Assembly: GCF_021134715.1 (NCBI RefSeq)
Contig: NC_060027.1
Location: forward strand, 5,642,001 to 5,706,000
Origin: Daphnia pulex
Lineage: Eukaryota; Arthropoda; Branchiopoda; Diplostraca; Daphniidae
Direction: 5' to 3'
Length of the DNA stretch: 64,000 nucleotides
Under the pieces are notes generated by a model. That model saw nothing but the letters and a program-made list of their open reading frames with translations. It did no database searches and had not been told where the DNA came from. Shown in pieces: positions 19,495 to 31,020 of this stretch (the stretch's first letter is position 1; each line of letters starts with the position of its first letter). The position numbers were made by a program, and so were the translations under genes.

Positions 19495-19763
19495 TTCCCA
19501 TACGCTGGTGAACTAGTGTTCTTAACGGAATATTATTTCATTCATTCATTTCGTGTTCATTAGTCCCCTGCTTTGGCTCATTATTCGTCCATTCATTTTC
19601 TTATTGTTCCTTTCTCTTTCCATCACTTCCCCTTCAGCCGTCTTCTGCTTTTGTGTCATCACATGTTTCTTTTTGGTTTTCGTTTCCCCCCCCCCCTGAT
19701 CATCTCTTGTAACTTCATTGTTTGTTTGTCTGTTTCGTGATTTGTCCCTTGGAGAAAAAGACA
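19495..19763 (+). other. Gypsy 3' untranslated region and polypurine tract
   Basis: T-rich, no frame; ends in the purine tract before the LTR. Confidence 0.75.
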
Positions 19764-19891
19764 TGGAATGACTTGGCAATGTCGCTCCCCTCCCCTTGCA
19801 GCATAGAGACGGCAGTTGGACCTAGTACGTTGACGAGCGAATACATCCTGTTTCTCTCCTCTCAATTCTCTCATCGTTTCACTTCATTCCA
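19764..19891 (+). repeat. 3' LTR of the Gypsy element
   Basis: 128 bp, identical to the 5' LTR by eye; followed by GTTTG. Confidence 0.94.
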
Positions 19892-20155
19892 GTTTGAAAG
19901 AAATTTTCATCAACTTATGGAAACTGATCTGCGTTAAAAGCTGTTCAAGAAGTATTATTTAATAACACATAGTTTCTTCACTTCAACAACTGAAATATCT
20001 GACTGACCTCCTGTTCGATAGAAACTCAATAATTAACGAAATGATTCTTTGTTTGCGCATCCTGAGTGAAATTCAAATTAAAAGCTAAGGGTTTTTTCGC
20101 AAAATTAATACGTTACAATCCAGAATGTCGAGAGTAAACTCATGTGGACATTTAT

Positions 20156-20227
20156 GGGGGTATAGCTCAGTGGTAGAGCATTCGACTGCAGATCAAAATG
20201 TCCCCAGTTCAAACCTGGGTGCCCCGT
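20156..20227 (+). pseudogene. tRNA-Cys (GCA), copy b1, degenerate
   Basis: The last acceptor base is changed (TGCCCCG, G-G at the stem end) and the anticodon stem has one mismatch (TTCGA/TCAAA). Loop CTGCAGA retained. Confidence 0.7.
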
Positions 20228-21040
20228 TGTAAGACGGATGATCATGATTGAGATGATCAAATGAAATAACTTGAAGATTTCTGCACGCTTTCCTGATTGA
20301 ATGGAAACTTTTATATCATTTATTTAATGATTAACATCAAATATAAAGTGACAAAACAATAATCACACCATAGAATTACTACTGTATCTGTAGCAGATTT
20401 GCGCACAATATAGAAAGAACCAGCCAGGTACGATTATCTCAGCGAAACATGTAAAACCCCGGTCGTGTGTACAATTGCAATCAATACTTAAGAGTCTCAT
20501 GCTGTTTCGACTGAGGTAGCCAGGCTCATACAAATCAACGTTGTAATGCAATAATATCTAACATGTCATGGTAAAATGCACATGGATTTTCGCTCGCACT
20601 GGCCTCCTATGATAACTACATCGGTGGTTATGAGGTTTTACTGCTAAGATACACATAAGTTATATTGCTATATTTTATTGTTTTACATTTTATGTAATGC
20701 GTTCTAGGATGATAGACTGCATAGTTGTAAACTAATCTCTAGTGATGTAACATTACCACTTTGCAGTAATCAAGTCAAAACTACAGCGGTTATTGTTGCG
20801 TTAAAAAAGCGCACGTTTTGACTGCTTTTCGTTTAAATGACACCAGACGGATGGCCAAACAAATACAACTTGGTAGTGGCACCCTTTTAAGTATACAGAC
20901 TAGCTAGTTAGCGTGTTAGATTCCTACCGCTCTTCTTCCGTTACACATTTTACATAGCAGTACATCAGTCCAGATATTGGCTATTATCGCAAAAGTAAAA
21001 CAAAGAATGCAATTCAATACAAGGACTAAAATTGTTTAAT

Positions 21041-21113
21041 TGTTTCCACCCAGGATCGAACTGAGGACCTTCAGCGTGTAAAGCCGACGTGATAACCACT
21101 ACACTATGGAAAC
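21041..21113 (-). tRNA. tRNA-Val (TAC), unit 1
   Basis: 73 nt. Acceptor GTTTCCA/TGGAAAC, anticodon loop TTTACAC giving TAC, T-stem CTCAG/CTGGG. TTTT occurs about 10 nt after the 3' end on the minus strand, a suitable Pol III stop. Confidence 0.9.
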
Positions 21114-21376
21114 ATTAACTTTATAAAGATGGCAACAAATTTATTTCGCCAATATCAACATAACATGTTTATGTCCCCCAACGATATTATCAGGATATAG
21201 CTGACCAAATGAAGCCACTTGATGAAAAATAGGCATCAATAATCGATATTTCGCTTTGAGAAATATCAGAGAAAAGAAATCCAATTTTTAAAAAAGATCA
21301 ATCGATTTTTCAGAGTCAGTTACTCTTAATAAAAATGGAGGGCTAATACAAATACGGGGTAAAATGTAAATATATG

Positions 21377-21448
21377 GGGGGTATAGCTCAGTGCTAGAGC
21401 ATTCGACTGCAGATCGAAATGTCCCCGGTTCAACCCCGGATGCCCCCT
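21377..21448 (+). tRNA. tRNA-Cys (GCA), copy a1
   Basis: Acceptor GGGGGTA/TGCCCCC. The D-loop AGTGCTA has lost the second of the invariant GG pair, and the T-stem has one mismatch. Possibly non-functional. Confidence 0.55.
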
Positions 21449-21842
21449 GTTAAGTTGAATATAATATAAGGAACGAAATATTATTGGGATTATTCAGTTA
21501 AATTGTTTCATTGATGTATTTATTGAATTTAAAAATAAGCTCACTCGAAATATTTCTACGTATCAGCCTGACTTTTGAAAGTTTGAAAGAAATTCTCATC
21601 AACTTATGGAAACTGATCTGCGTTAAAGCTGTTCAAGAAGTATTATTTAATAACACACAGTTTCTTCATTTCAATAACTGAAATATCTGACTGGCCTCCT
21701 GTTCGATAGAAACTCAATAATTAACCAAATGATTCTTTGTTTGCGCATCCGGTGTGAAACACAAATTAAAAGCTAAGGGTTTTTCGCAAAATTAATACGT
21801 TACAATCCGGAATGTCGAAGGTAAACTCATGTGGACATTTAT

Positions 21843-21914
21843 GGGGGTATAGCTCAGTGGTAGAGCATTCGACTGCAGATCGAAATGTCCCCAGTTCAAA
21901 CCTGGGTGCCCCCT
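21843..21914 (+). tRNA. tRNA-Cys (GCA), copy b2, intact
   Basis: All stems pair: GGGGGTA/TGCCCCC, GCTC/GAGC, TTCGA/TCGAA, CCCAG/CTGGG; loop CTGCAGA. The nearest TTTT is about 40 bp downstream. Confidence 0.92.
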
Positions 21915-22718
21915 TAAAAGACGGATGATCATGATTGAGATAATCAAATGAAATAACGTTTTCTGCACGTTTTCCTAATTGAATGGAAACTTTGATATCA
22001 TTTATTTAATGATTTACATCAAATATAAAGTGACAAAACAATAATCACACCTTAGAATTACTACTGTATCTGTAGCAGATTTGCGCACAATATAGAAAGA
22101 ACCAGCCAGGTACGATTATCTCAGCGAAATTATGTAAAACCCCGGTCGTGTGTACAATTGCAATCAATACTTAAGAGTCTCATGCTGTTTCGACTGAGGT
22201 AGCCAGGCTCATACAAATCAACGTTGTAATGCAATAATATCTAACATGTCATGGTAAAATGCATATGGATTATCGCTCGCACTATAGTGATAACTACATC
22301 GGTGGTTATGAGGTTTTACTGCTAAGATACACATAAGTTATATTGCTATATTTTATTGTTTTACATTTTATGTAATGCGTTCTAGGATGATAGACTGCAT
22401 AGTTGTAAACTTATCTCTAGTGATGTAACATTACCACTTTGCAGTAATCAAGTCAAAGCTACAGCGGTTATTGTTGCGTTAAAAAAGCGCACGTTTTGAC
22501 TGCTTTTCGTTTAAATGACACCAGACGGATGGCCAAACAAATACAACTTGGTAGTGGCACCCTTTTAAGTATACAGACTAGCTAGTTAGCGTGTTAGATT
22601 CCTACCGCTCTTCTTCCGTTACACATTTTACATAGCAGTACATCAGTCCAGATATTGGCTATTATCGCAAAAGTAAAACAAAGAATGCAATTCAATACAA
22701 GGACTAAAATTGTTTAAT

Positions 22719-22791
22719 TGTTTCCACCCAGGATCGAACTGAGGACCTTCAGCGTGTAAAGCCGACGTGATAACCACTACACTATGGAAAC
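22719..22791 (-). tRNA. tRNA-Val (TAC), unit 2
   Basis: Identical to the unit 1 copy. Confidence 0.9.
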
Positions 22792-23054
22792 ATTAACTTT
22801 ATAAAGATGGCAACAAATTTATTTCGCCAATATCAACATAACATGTTTATGTCCCCCAACGATATTATCAGGATATAGCTGACCAAATGAAGCCACTTGA
22901 TGAAAAATAGGCATCAATAATCGATATTTCGCTTTGAGAAATATCAGAGAAAAGAAATCCAATTTTTAAAAAAGATCAATCGATTTTTCAGAGTCAGTTA
23001 CTCTTAATAAAAATGGAGGGCTAATACAAATACGGGGTAAAATGTAAATATATG

Positions 23055-23126
23055 GGGGGTATAGCTCAGTGCTAGAGCATTCGACTGCAGATCGAAATGT
23101 CCCCGGTTCAACCCCGGATGCCCCCT
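23055..23126 (+). tRNA. tRNA-Cys (GCA), copy a2
   Basis: Identical to copy a1, including the altered D-loop and the T-stem mismatch. Confidence 0.55.
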
Positions 23127-23520
23127 GTTAAGTTGAATATAATATAAGGAACGAAATATTATTGGGATTATTCAGTTAAATTGTTTCATTGATGTATTTA
23201 TTGAATTTAAAAATAAGCTCACTCGAAATATTTCTACGTATCAGCCTGACTTTTGAAAGTTTGAAAGAAATTCTCATCAACTTATGGAAACTGATCTGCG
23301 TTAAAGCTGTTCAAGAAGTATTATTTAATAACACACAGTTTCTTCATTTCAATAACTGAAATATCTGACTGGCCTCCTGTTCGATAGAAACTCAATAATT
23401 AACCAAATGATTCTTTGTTTGCGCATCCGGTGTGAAACACAAATTAAAAGCTAAGGGTTTTTCGCAAAATTAATACGTTACAATCCGGAATGTCGAAGGT
23501 AAACTCATGTGGACATTTAT

Positions 23521-23592
23521 GGGGGTATAGCTCAGTGGTAGAGCATTCGACTGCAGATCGAAATGTCCCCAGTTCAAACCTGGGTGCCCCCT
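23521..23592 (+). tRNA. tRNA-Cys (GCA), copy b3, intact
   Basis: Identical to copy b2; all stems pair. Confidence 0.92.
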
Positions 23593-24396
23593 TAAAAGAC
23601 GGATGATCATGATTGAGATAATCAAATGAAATAACGTTTTCTGCACGTTTTCCTAATTGAATGGAAACTTTGATATCATTTATTTAATGATTTACATCAA
23701 ATATAAAGTGACAAAACAATAATCACACCTTAGAATTACTACTGTATCTGTAGCAGATTTGCGCACAATATAGAAAGAACCAGCCAGGTACGATTATCTC
23801 AGCGAAATTATGTAAAACCCCGGTCGTGTGTACAATTGCAATCAATACTTAAGAGTCTCATGCTGTTTCGACTGAGGTAGCCAGGCTCATACAAATCAAC
23901 GTTGTAATGCAATAATATCTAACATGTCATGGTAAAATGCATATGGATTATCGCTCGCACTATAGTGATAACTACATCGGTGGTTATGAGGTTTTACTGC
24001 TAAGATACACATAAGTTATATTGCTATATTTTATTGTTTTACATTTTATGTAATGCGTTCTAGGATGATAGACTGCATAGTTGTAAACTTATCTCTAGTG
24101 ATGTAACATTACCACTTTGCAGTAATCAAGTCAAAGCTACAGCGGTTATTGTTGCGTTAAAAAAGCGCAAGTTTTGACTGCTTTTCGTTTAAATGACACC
24201 AGGCGGATGGCCAAACAAATACAACTTGGTAGTGGCACCCTTTTAAGTATACAGACTAGCTAGTTAGCGTGTAAGATTCCTACCGCTCTTCTTCCGTTAC
24301 ACATTTTACATAGCAGTACATCAGTCCAGATATTGGCTATTATCGCAAAAGTAAAACAAAGAATGCAATTCCATACAAGGACTAAAATTGTTTAAT

Positions 24397-24469
24397 TGTT
24401 TCCACCCAGGATCGAACTGAGGACCTTCAGCGTGTAAAGCCGACGTAATAACCACTACACTATGGAAAC
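24397..24469 (-). tRNA. tRNA-Val (TAC), unit 3, D-stem change
   Basis: As unit 1, but one substitution in the D-stem 3' strand (TTAC instead of TCAC). Confidence 0.75.
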
Positions 24470-24732
24470 ATTAACTTTATAAAGATGACAACAACTTTAT
24501 TTCGCCAAAATCAACATAACATGTTTATGTCCCCCAACGATATTATCAGGATATAGCTGACCAAATGAAGCCACTTGATGAAAAATAGGCATCAATTATC
24601 GACATTTCGCTTTGAGAAATATCAGAGAAAAGAAATCCAATTTTTAAAAAAGATCAATCGATTTTTCAGAGTCAGTTACTCTTAATAAAAATGGAGGGCT
24701 AATAAAAATACGGGGTAAAATAAACATATATG

Positions 24733-24804
24733 GGGGGTTTAGCTCAGTGGTAGAGCATTCGACTGCAGATCGAATTGTCCCCGGTTCAACCCCGGATGCC
24801 CCCT
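24733..24804 (+). tRNA. tRNA-Cys (GCA), copy a3
   Basis: The D-loop is normal (AGTGGTA), but the last acceptor pair is lost (GGGGGTT/TGCCCCC) and the T-stem has its usual mismatch. Confidence 0.55.
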
Positions 24805-25201
24805 GTTAAGTTGAACCTAATATAAGGAACGAAATATTATTGGGTTTATTCAGTTAAATTGTTTCATGGATGTGTTTATTGAATTTAAAAATAAGCTCAC
24901 TCGAAATATTTCTACGTATCAGCCTGACTTTTGAAAGTTTAAAAGAAATCCTCATCAACTTATGGAAACTGATCTTCGTTAAAGCTGTTCAAGAAGTATT
25001 ATTTTAAAATAACACACAGTTTCTTCACTTCAATAACTGAAATATCTGACTGGCCTCCTGCTCGATAGAAACTCAATTATTAACCAAATGATTCTTTGTT
25101 TGCGCATCCTGTGTGAAACACAAATTAAAAGCTAAGGGTTTTTCGCAAAATTAATACGTTACAATCCAGAATGTCGAAGGTAAACTCATGTGGACATTTA
25201 T

Positions 25202-25272
25202 GGGGGTATAGCTCAGTGGTAGAGCATTCGACTGCAGATCGAAATGTCCCCAGGTCAAACCTGGTGCCCCCT
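25202..25272 (+). pseudogene. tRNA-Cys (GCA), copy b4, one-base deletion in T-arm
   Basis: 71 nt. The T-arm lost one G (CTGG before TGCCCCC) and the T-loop starts GTC instead of TTC, which damages the B box. Confidence 0.7.
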
Positions 25273-26080
25273 TGTAAGACGGATGATCATGATTGAGATG
25301 ATCAAATGAAATAACTTGAGACTTTCTGCACGCTTTCCTGATTGAACGGAAACTTTGATATCATTTATTTAATGATTTACATCAAATATATAGTGACAAA
25401 ACAATAATCACACCATAGAATTACTACTGTATCTGTAACTGATTTGCGCATAATATAGAAAGAACCAGCTAGGTACGATTATCTCAGCGAAAAATGTAAA
25501 ACCCCGGTCGTGTGTACAATTGCAATCAATACTTAAGAGTCTCATGCTGTTTCGACTGAGGTAGCCAGGCTCATACAAATCAACGTTGTAATGCAATAAT
25601 ATCTAATATGTCATGGTAAAATGCACATGGATTATCGCTCGCACTATGGTGATAACTACATCGGTGGTTATGAGGTTTTACTGCTAAGATACACATAAGT
25701 TATATTGCTATATTTTATTTGTTTACTTTTTATGTAATGGGTGCTAGGATGATAGACTGCATAGTTGTAAACTTATCTCTAGTGATGTAACATTACCACT
25801 TTGCAGTAATCAAGTCAAAGCTACAGCGGTTATTGTTGCGTTAAAAAAGCGCAAGTTTTGACTGCTTTTCGTTTAAATGACACCAGACGGATGGCCAAAC
25901 AAATACAACTTGGTAGTGGCACCCTTTTAAGTATACAGACTAGCTAGTTAGCGTGTAAGATTCCTACCGCTCGTCTTCCATTACACATTTTACATAGCAG
26001 TACATCAGTCCAGATATTGGCTATTATAGCAAAAGTGAAACAAAGAATGCAATTCCATATAAGGATTAAAATTGTTTAAA

Positions 26081-26153
26081 TGTTTCCAACCAGGATCGAA
26101 CTGAGGATCTTCAGCATGTAAAGCCGACGTGATAACCACTACACTATGGAAAC
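26081..26153 (-). pseudogene. tRNA-Val (TAC), unit 4, degenerate
   Basis: Substitutions in the T-stem (CCAAC on the plus strand for CCACC), the variable region and the anticodon stem (AGCATG for AGCGTG). Anticodon TAC kept. Confidence 0.6.
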
Positions 26154-26417
26154 ATTAACTTTCTAAAGATGGCAACACATTTATTTCGCCAAAATCAACA
26201 TAACATGTTTTATGTCCCCCAATGATATAATCAGGATATAGCTGACCAAATGAAGCCACTTGATGAAAAATAGGCATCAATTATCGACATTTCGCTTTGA
26301 GAAATATCAGAGAAAAGAAATCCAATTTTTAAAAAAGATCAATCGATTTTTCAGAGTCAGTTACTCTTAATAAAAATGGAGGGCTAATACAAATACGGGG
26401 TAAAATATAAATATATG

Positions 26418-26489
26418 GGGGGTATATCTCAGTGGTAGAGCATTCGACTGCAGATCGAAATGTCCCCGGTTCAACCCCGGATGCCCCCT
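26418..26489 (+). tRNA. tRNA-Cys (GCA), copy a4
   Basis: D-stem first pair lost (TCTC/GAGC); T-stem mismatch as in the other 'a' copies. Acceptor and anticodon arms good. Confidence 0.5.
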
Positions 26490-26885
26490 GATAAGTTGAA
26501 CCTAATATAATGAACGAAATATTATTGGGTTTATTCAGTTAAATTGTTTCATTGATGTATTTATTGAATTTAAAAAAAAGCTCACTCGAAATATTTCTAC
26601 GTATCAGCCTGACTTTTGAAAGTTTGAAAGAAATTCTCATCAACTTATCGAAACTGATCTGCGTTAAAGCTGTTCAAGAAGTATTATTTAATAACACACA
26701 GTTTCTTCACTTCAATAACTGAAATATCTGACTGGCCTCCTGTTCGATAGAAACTCAATAATTAACCAAATGATTCTTTGTTTGCGCATCCTGTGTGAAA
26801 CACAAATTAAAAGCTAAGGATTTTTTTCGCAAAATTAATACGTTACAATCCAGAATGTCGAAAGTAAACTCATGTGGACATTTAT

Positions 26886-26961
26886 GTGTGTATAGCTCAG
26901 TGGTAGAGCAATCGACTGCAGATCGAAATGTCCCAAATGCAAACCTTGTAAGACGCCCCCT
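26886..26961 (+). pseudogene. tRNA-Cys copy b5, T-arm destroyed
   Basis: The 5' half and anticodon are recognisable, but the acceptor is GTGTGTA, and the T-arm is replaced by a duplicated piece of the 3' flank (TTGTAAGACG occurs twice). Confidence 0.75.
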
Positions 26962-27769
26962 TGTAAGACGGATGATCATGATTGAGATGATCAAATGAAA
27001 TAACTTAAGGTTTTCTGCACGCTTTCCTGATTGAATGGAAACTTTTATATCATTTATTTAATGATTTACATCAAATATATAGTGACAAAACAATAATCAC
27101 ACCTTAGAATTACTACTGTATCTGTAGCAGATTTGCGCACAATATAGAAAGAACCAGCCAGGTACGATTATCTCAGTGAAAAATGTAAAACCCCGGTCGT
27201 GTGTACAATTGCAATCAATACTTAAGAGTCTCATGCTGTTTCGACTGAGGTAGCCAGGCTCCTACAAATCAACGTTGTAATGCAATAATATCTAATATGT
27301 CATGGTAAAATGCACATGGATTATCGCTCGCACTATGGTGATAACTACATCGGTGGTTATGAGGTTTTACTGCTAAGATAAATAAAAGTTATATTGCTAT
27401 ATTTTATTTGTTTACTTTTTATGTAATGCGTGCTAGGATGATAGACTGCATAGTTGTAAACTTATCTCTAGTGATGTAACATTACCACTTTGCAGTAATC
27501 AAGTCAAAACTACAGCGGTTATTGTTGCGTTAAAAAAGCGCAAGTTTTGACTGCTTTTCGTTTAAATGACACCAGACGGATGGCCAAACAAATACAACTT
27601 GGTAGTGGCACCCTTTTAAGTATACAGACTAGCTAGTTAGCGTGTAAGATTCCTACTGCTCTTCTTCCATTACACATTTTACACAGCAGTACATCAGTCC
27701 AGATATTGGCTATTATCGCAAAAGTAAAACAAGGAATGCAATTCCATACAAGGATTAAAATTGTTTAAC

Positions 27770-27842
27770 TGTTTCCAACCAGGATCGAACTGAGAACCTT
27801 CAGCGTGTAAAGCCGACGTGATAACCACTACACTATGGAAAC
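27770..27842 (-). tRNA. tRNA-Val (TAC), unit 5
   Basis: Anticodon arm and acceptor kept. It has the CCAAC change at the T-stem/acceptor join shared with unit 4, and GAGAACC for GAGGACC. Confidence 0.6.
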
Positions 27843-28107
27843 ATTAACTTAATTAAGATGGCAAAAAATTTATTTCGCCAAAATCAACATAACATGTTTA
27901 TGTCCCCCAACGATATAATCAGGATATAGCTGACCAAATGAAGCCCCTTGATGAAAAATAGGCATCAATTATCGACATTTCGCTTTGAGAAATATCAGAG
28001 AAAAGAAATCCAATTTAAAAAAAAAAATCAATCGATTTTTCAGAGTCAGTTACTCTTAATAAAAATGGAGAGCTAACAGGATAACGGGGTAAAATATAAA
28101 TATATGG

Positions 28108-28179
28108 GGGGGTATAGCTCAGTGGTAGAGCATTTGACTGCAGATCGAAATGTCCCAGGTTCAACCCCGGATGCCGCCT
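28108..28179 (+). pseudogene. tRNA-Cys (GCA), copy a5, acceptor mismatch
   Basis: Acceptor 3' strand TGCCGCC gives a G-G mismatch, and the T-stem has its mismatch. The anticodon stem has a tolerated T-G pair. Confidence 0.55.
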
Positions 28180-28574
28180 GTTAAGATGAACCTAATATAA
28201 GGAACGAAATATTATTGGGTTAATTCAGTTAAATTGTTTCATTGATGTGTTTATTGAATTTAAAAATAAGCTCACTCGAAATATTTCTACGTATCAGCCT
28301 GACTTTTGAAAGTTTGAAAGAAATTCTCATCAATTTATGGAAACTGATCTGCGTTAAAGCTGTTCAAGAAGTATTATTTAATAACACACAGTTTCTTCAC
28401 TTCAATAACTGAAATATCTGACTGGCCTCCTGTTCGATAGAAACTAAATAATTAACCAAATGATTCTTTGTTTGCGCATCCTGCGTGAAACACAAATTAA
28501 AAGCTAAGGGTTTTTTCGCAAAATTAATACGTTACAATCCAGAATGTGGAAGGTAAACTCATGTGGACATTTAT

Positions 28575-28646
28575 GGGGGTATAGCTCAGTGGTAGAGCAT
28601 TCGACTGCAGATCGAAATGTCCTCAGTTCAAACCTGGTTGCCCCCT
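28575..28646 (+). tRNA. tRNA-Cys (GCA), copy b6
   Basis: Good acceptor, D and anticodon arms. The T-stem reads CTCAG/CTGGT with one end mismatch. Confidence 0.65.
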
Positions 28647-28898
28647 TGTAAGACGGATGATCATGATTCATATGATCATATTCATTAAATGAAATAACTT
28701 GAGGTTTTCTGCACGCTTTCCTGATTGAATGGAAACTTTTATATCATTTATTTAATGATTTACATCAAATATATAGTGACAAAACAATAATCACACCATA
28801 GAATTACTACTGTATCTGTAGCAGATTTGCGCCCAATATAGAAAGAACCAGCCAGGAACGATTATCTCAGCGAACAATTTAAAACCCCGGTCGTGTGT

Positions 28899-29699
28899 TA
28901 TTTTATACGACCACCATTTCAGTGCTAGGACCATTCCCTTTTCTGTAAATATTCTTGATTTTGAGAATTTAAATTTTTTTGTGTGTTGGTTGACATTTCA
29001 CTAGATGTTTTTTTATGTATGATGTATGGATTTATTGCTGTGTGTTGTATGGATGCATGATTTAATTTGTAGGCATTTTACTACATATTTTGTGTTCATT
29101 AGATCAAAAATTATTGCTGGAGAGACAAAAATACTTGCTTACAGATCGACATAAATCATTCGTGTTTCTGACGGCACATTTTGGTACATCTTTTGTTATT
29201 AAAACAAGCTACAATGGTGATGGAATGTATGCCAGTTATCTTCTTGTGTATGATAATGTTTTTTTAAATATTTATTTGAAAATAAGTTATATTTTATTTA
29301 AAACAAATTTACGTTTTCTAATTAAGTGATCCTATTGTCTTTAAGATGTGATAATTTCAAAACTTGCCCGCTGAAATGCTAATGCTAATAAATGAATTAC
29401 ATATACAACAACAACATTATGACGTACGTGTTAAAATTTTTAATTTCTTAGATGATTCAAATTAACATGTTAATTTGAATAATGCTTATTAATTTTTTGG
29501 CCTTTAGTTGATTCAGAGACTACCAGCAAATGATACGGCGAAATTTAGATATAGGTGATGGCTTTTACCCCCACATCGTAAAGACTGTGGTAGACGCAAA
29601 GTTTCCAATTATGGGTTGTCGAGAAAAACCAAAGGGACCAGTAGATCTATCAACATATTAGGTTTAAAAATGTGAGCTTTCACTCAGTGTAAAAAAACG
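28899..29699. other. AT-rich sequence, no gene recognised
   Basis: It begins where the tRNA array breaks off inside a spacer. It contains an 80-codon frame at 29,090-29,329 and a stretch near 29,525-29,660 with some coding character. Neither resembles anything I know. Confidence 0.5.
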
Positions 29700-31020
29700 A
29701 GGTAAAACAGCTATAATTTTAGCCTACAACGACCTTAGGATTCCAAGCTGCTATTGTTTGCCCCAGTACAGTAACTTAGGAGCCACCAAGTTTATGATGT
29801 ATTCGGACGCTTATTTGGGGCTATCTACGGTTAGAGTGGCCAGGATCGGAGGAAGTGGCGCTCGTTATGTTGAAAACGAAGGTGGCAGCGATAAAGTATG
29901 TGTCAATGCCGTAGTTGAAGCTGTGTGCATATGTAATGTCCGTTCGGAAGGCCACTACCATCATCAAGGAGTTGCGCCTCAATATTCACCGTGTCGTGAT
30001 TTTCACCGAATCTACCAACAATCTGCGCGTTTTCAACTAGGAGCGTCTCTGTTTTATGCCATATATGGCTATTATAGTTGGCGAGATTCTAGAAGCGTTC
30101 GTCTCCATTCATTGGTTCTACGTACCAACGCTGCATAATCTGGCCGGGGAGTGCCAGCGGCGGAATTGACTACAAGCAATCGTTTCTTCACTGAATCGGC
30201 TTTCCTGTTGGATGCTCCGAATTTATGGCCAGTCTTTCCTGACTTGCAGTCTCCGCTGGACTCGGCTCCGGATCTATAAATTAAGCAGATTTCTACCGTC
30301 TTCGCCTGGGCCACAAGAGAGGCCATTTTTGGTGTCGATGCTCTACTAGCCAAATTTATTCCGTGGAGCAGGTCATTAATAGTAGCGCCCATCCTGCGCT
30401 GGCCGACCAATTCCGTGAAAGAAATCGTTGTGAATGGGAAAAAGAAGCAGTCACCTGTCAGGCGTTCCCTGTGGGACTAAGTTCAATATTAGAAAGAGCC
30501 AATCACCAAGGATTTGGAAACGGAAGAACCATACCAGGACGAGATCACGCTGGGAGACTACCGGCTCATCGGTCTAACACAGCGCCTATTTTAAGCTTTG
30601 AATTGAAGATCACCTTAGAGAACGCTGTCCAAAGTGCACTGTGAATTTTGGATAGCCAAGCTCCACCGTCTTATCCGCAAAGTTGTCGACTATTGCACGC
30701 TCTTCCGGTGGTTTGCAGCAAAGGCAACAGCGCCGCTTATGGCGGCTTTACCGTCAAACCGTTTATTCTTGCCTGCCTTCGCTTGTACCGGAGTCGACCA
30801 TTTCAGCCCCATTTCAGCCCCCCAAGTTAAGATTTTCTTACGAGTGGTGAAGCGGTGGGCTGTTTATTCACATGACTAACCTGCACCGTCCAATCGGAAA
30901 TGGCCTTCGCTATCGACGCGGACACGTTCATCTCCGTTTTTGAAAATTTCAAGGTTGCGCGGGACACTCCGAAGTACGTGCATTGTAACAACGGGACTAA
31001 TTTCCACGTACTGGTCATCG
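29700..31020 (+). pseudogene. Decayed BEL/Pao retrotransposon pol remnant
   Basis: Several plus-strand frames in the order expected of BEL/Pao pol. Near 29,735-29,850 a stretch resembles the polymerase-RNase H join (LRIPSC ... MYSDAY). Near 29,950-30,030 an RNase H stretch reads IFTESTN, where D-S-T is expected. Near 30,060-30,150 IVGEILE and WFYVPTLHNLA match the region before integrase. At about 30,635-30,830 FWIAKLHRLIR, ALPSNRL and FACTGVDHF match the integrase zinc region and core start. At 30,900-31,010 DTFISVFENF and CNNGTNF match the second core motif (N for D). Multiple stops and frame changes separate these, and no LTRs were found. It is a dead copy. Confidence 0.7.

Larger units (their letters stand above)
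14502..19891 (+). mobile_element. Complete Ty3/Gypsy LTR retrotransposon with 128-bp LTRs
   Basis: 5,390 bp, bounded by a GTTTG duplication. The two LTRs (14,502-14,629 and 19,764-19,891) are very short and, as far as I can read, identical. A primer site beginning TGGCGCAGTTG directly follows the left LTR, and a purine tract (GGAGAAAAAGA) lies just before the right one. One open Gag-Pol frame has no envelope. Identical LTRs and an open frame indicate a very recent insertion. It lies in the first unit of the tRNA-Cys array. Confidence 0.95.
14249..28898 (+). repeat. Tandem array of a ~1.68-kb tRNA-Cys/tRNA-Val unit
   Basis: After removal of the Gypsy element at 14,502-19,891, successive units are 1,688, 1,678, 1,678, 1,685 and 1,690 bp apart (measured at the first Cys of each unit). 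Each unit has Cys 'a', then after ~466 bp Cys 'b', then after ~875 bp tRNA-Val on the opposite strand, then ~265 bp to the next unit. There are five full units and a sixth that stops at about 28,898 inside the spacer. Cys 'a' copies share a T-stem mismatch (CCCGG/CCGGA); the 'b' copies are nearer consensus. The spacers are AT-rich, with no long frame and no other RNA gene seen. Confidence 0.93.

Noticed and set aside
14249-28898. CRISPR-like regular array
   Set aside because: The repeat unit is 1.68 kb and contains tRNA genes, and the genome is eukaryotic; the short repeats at 59.5 kb also lack regular spacers.
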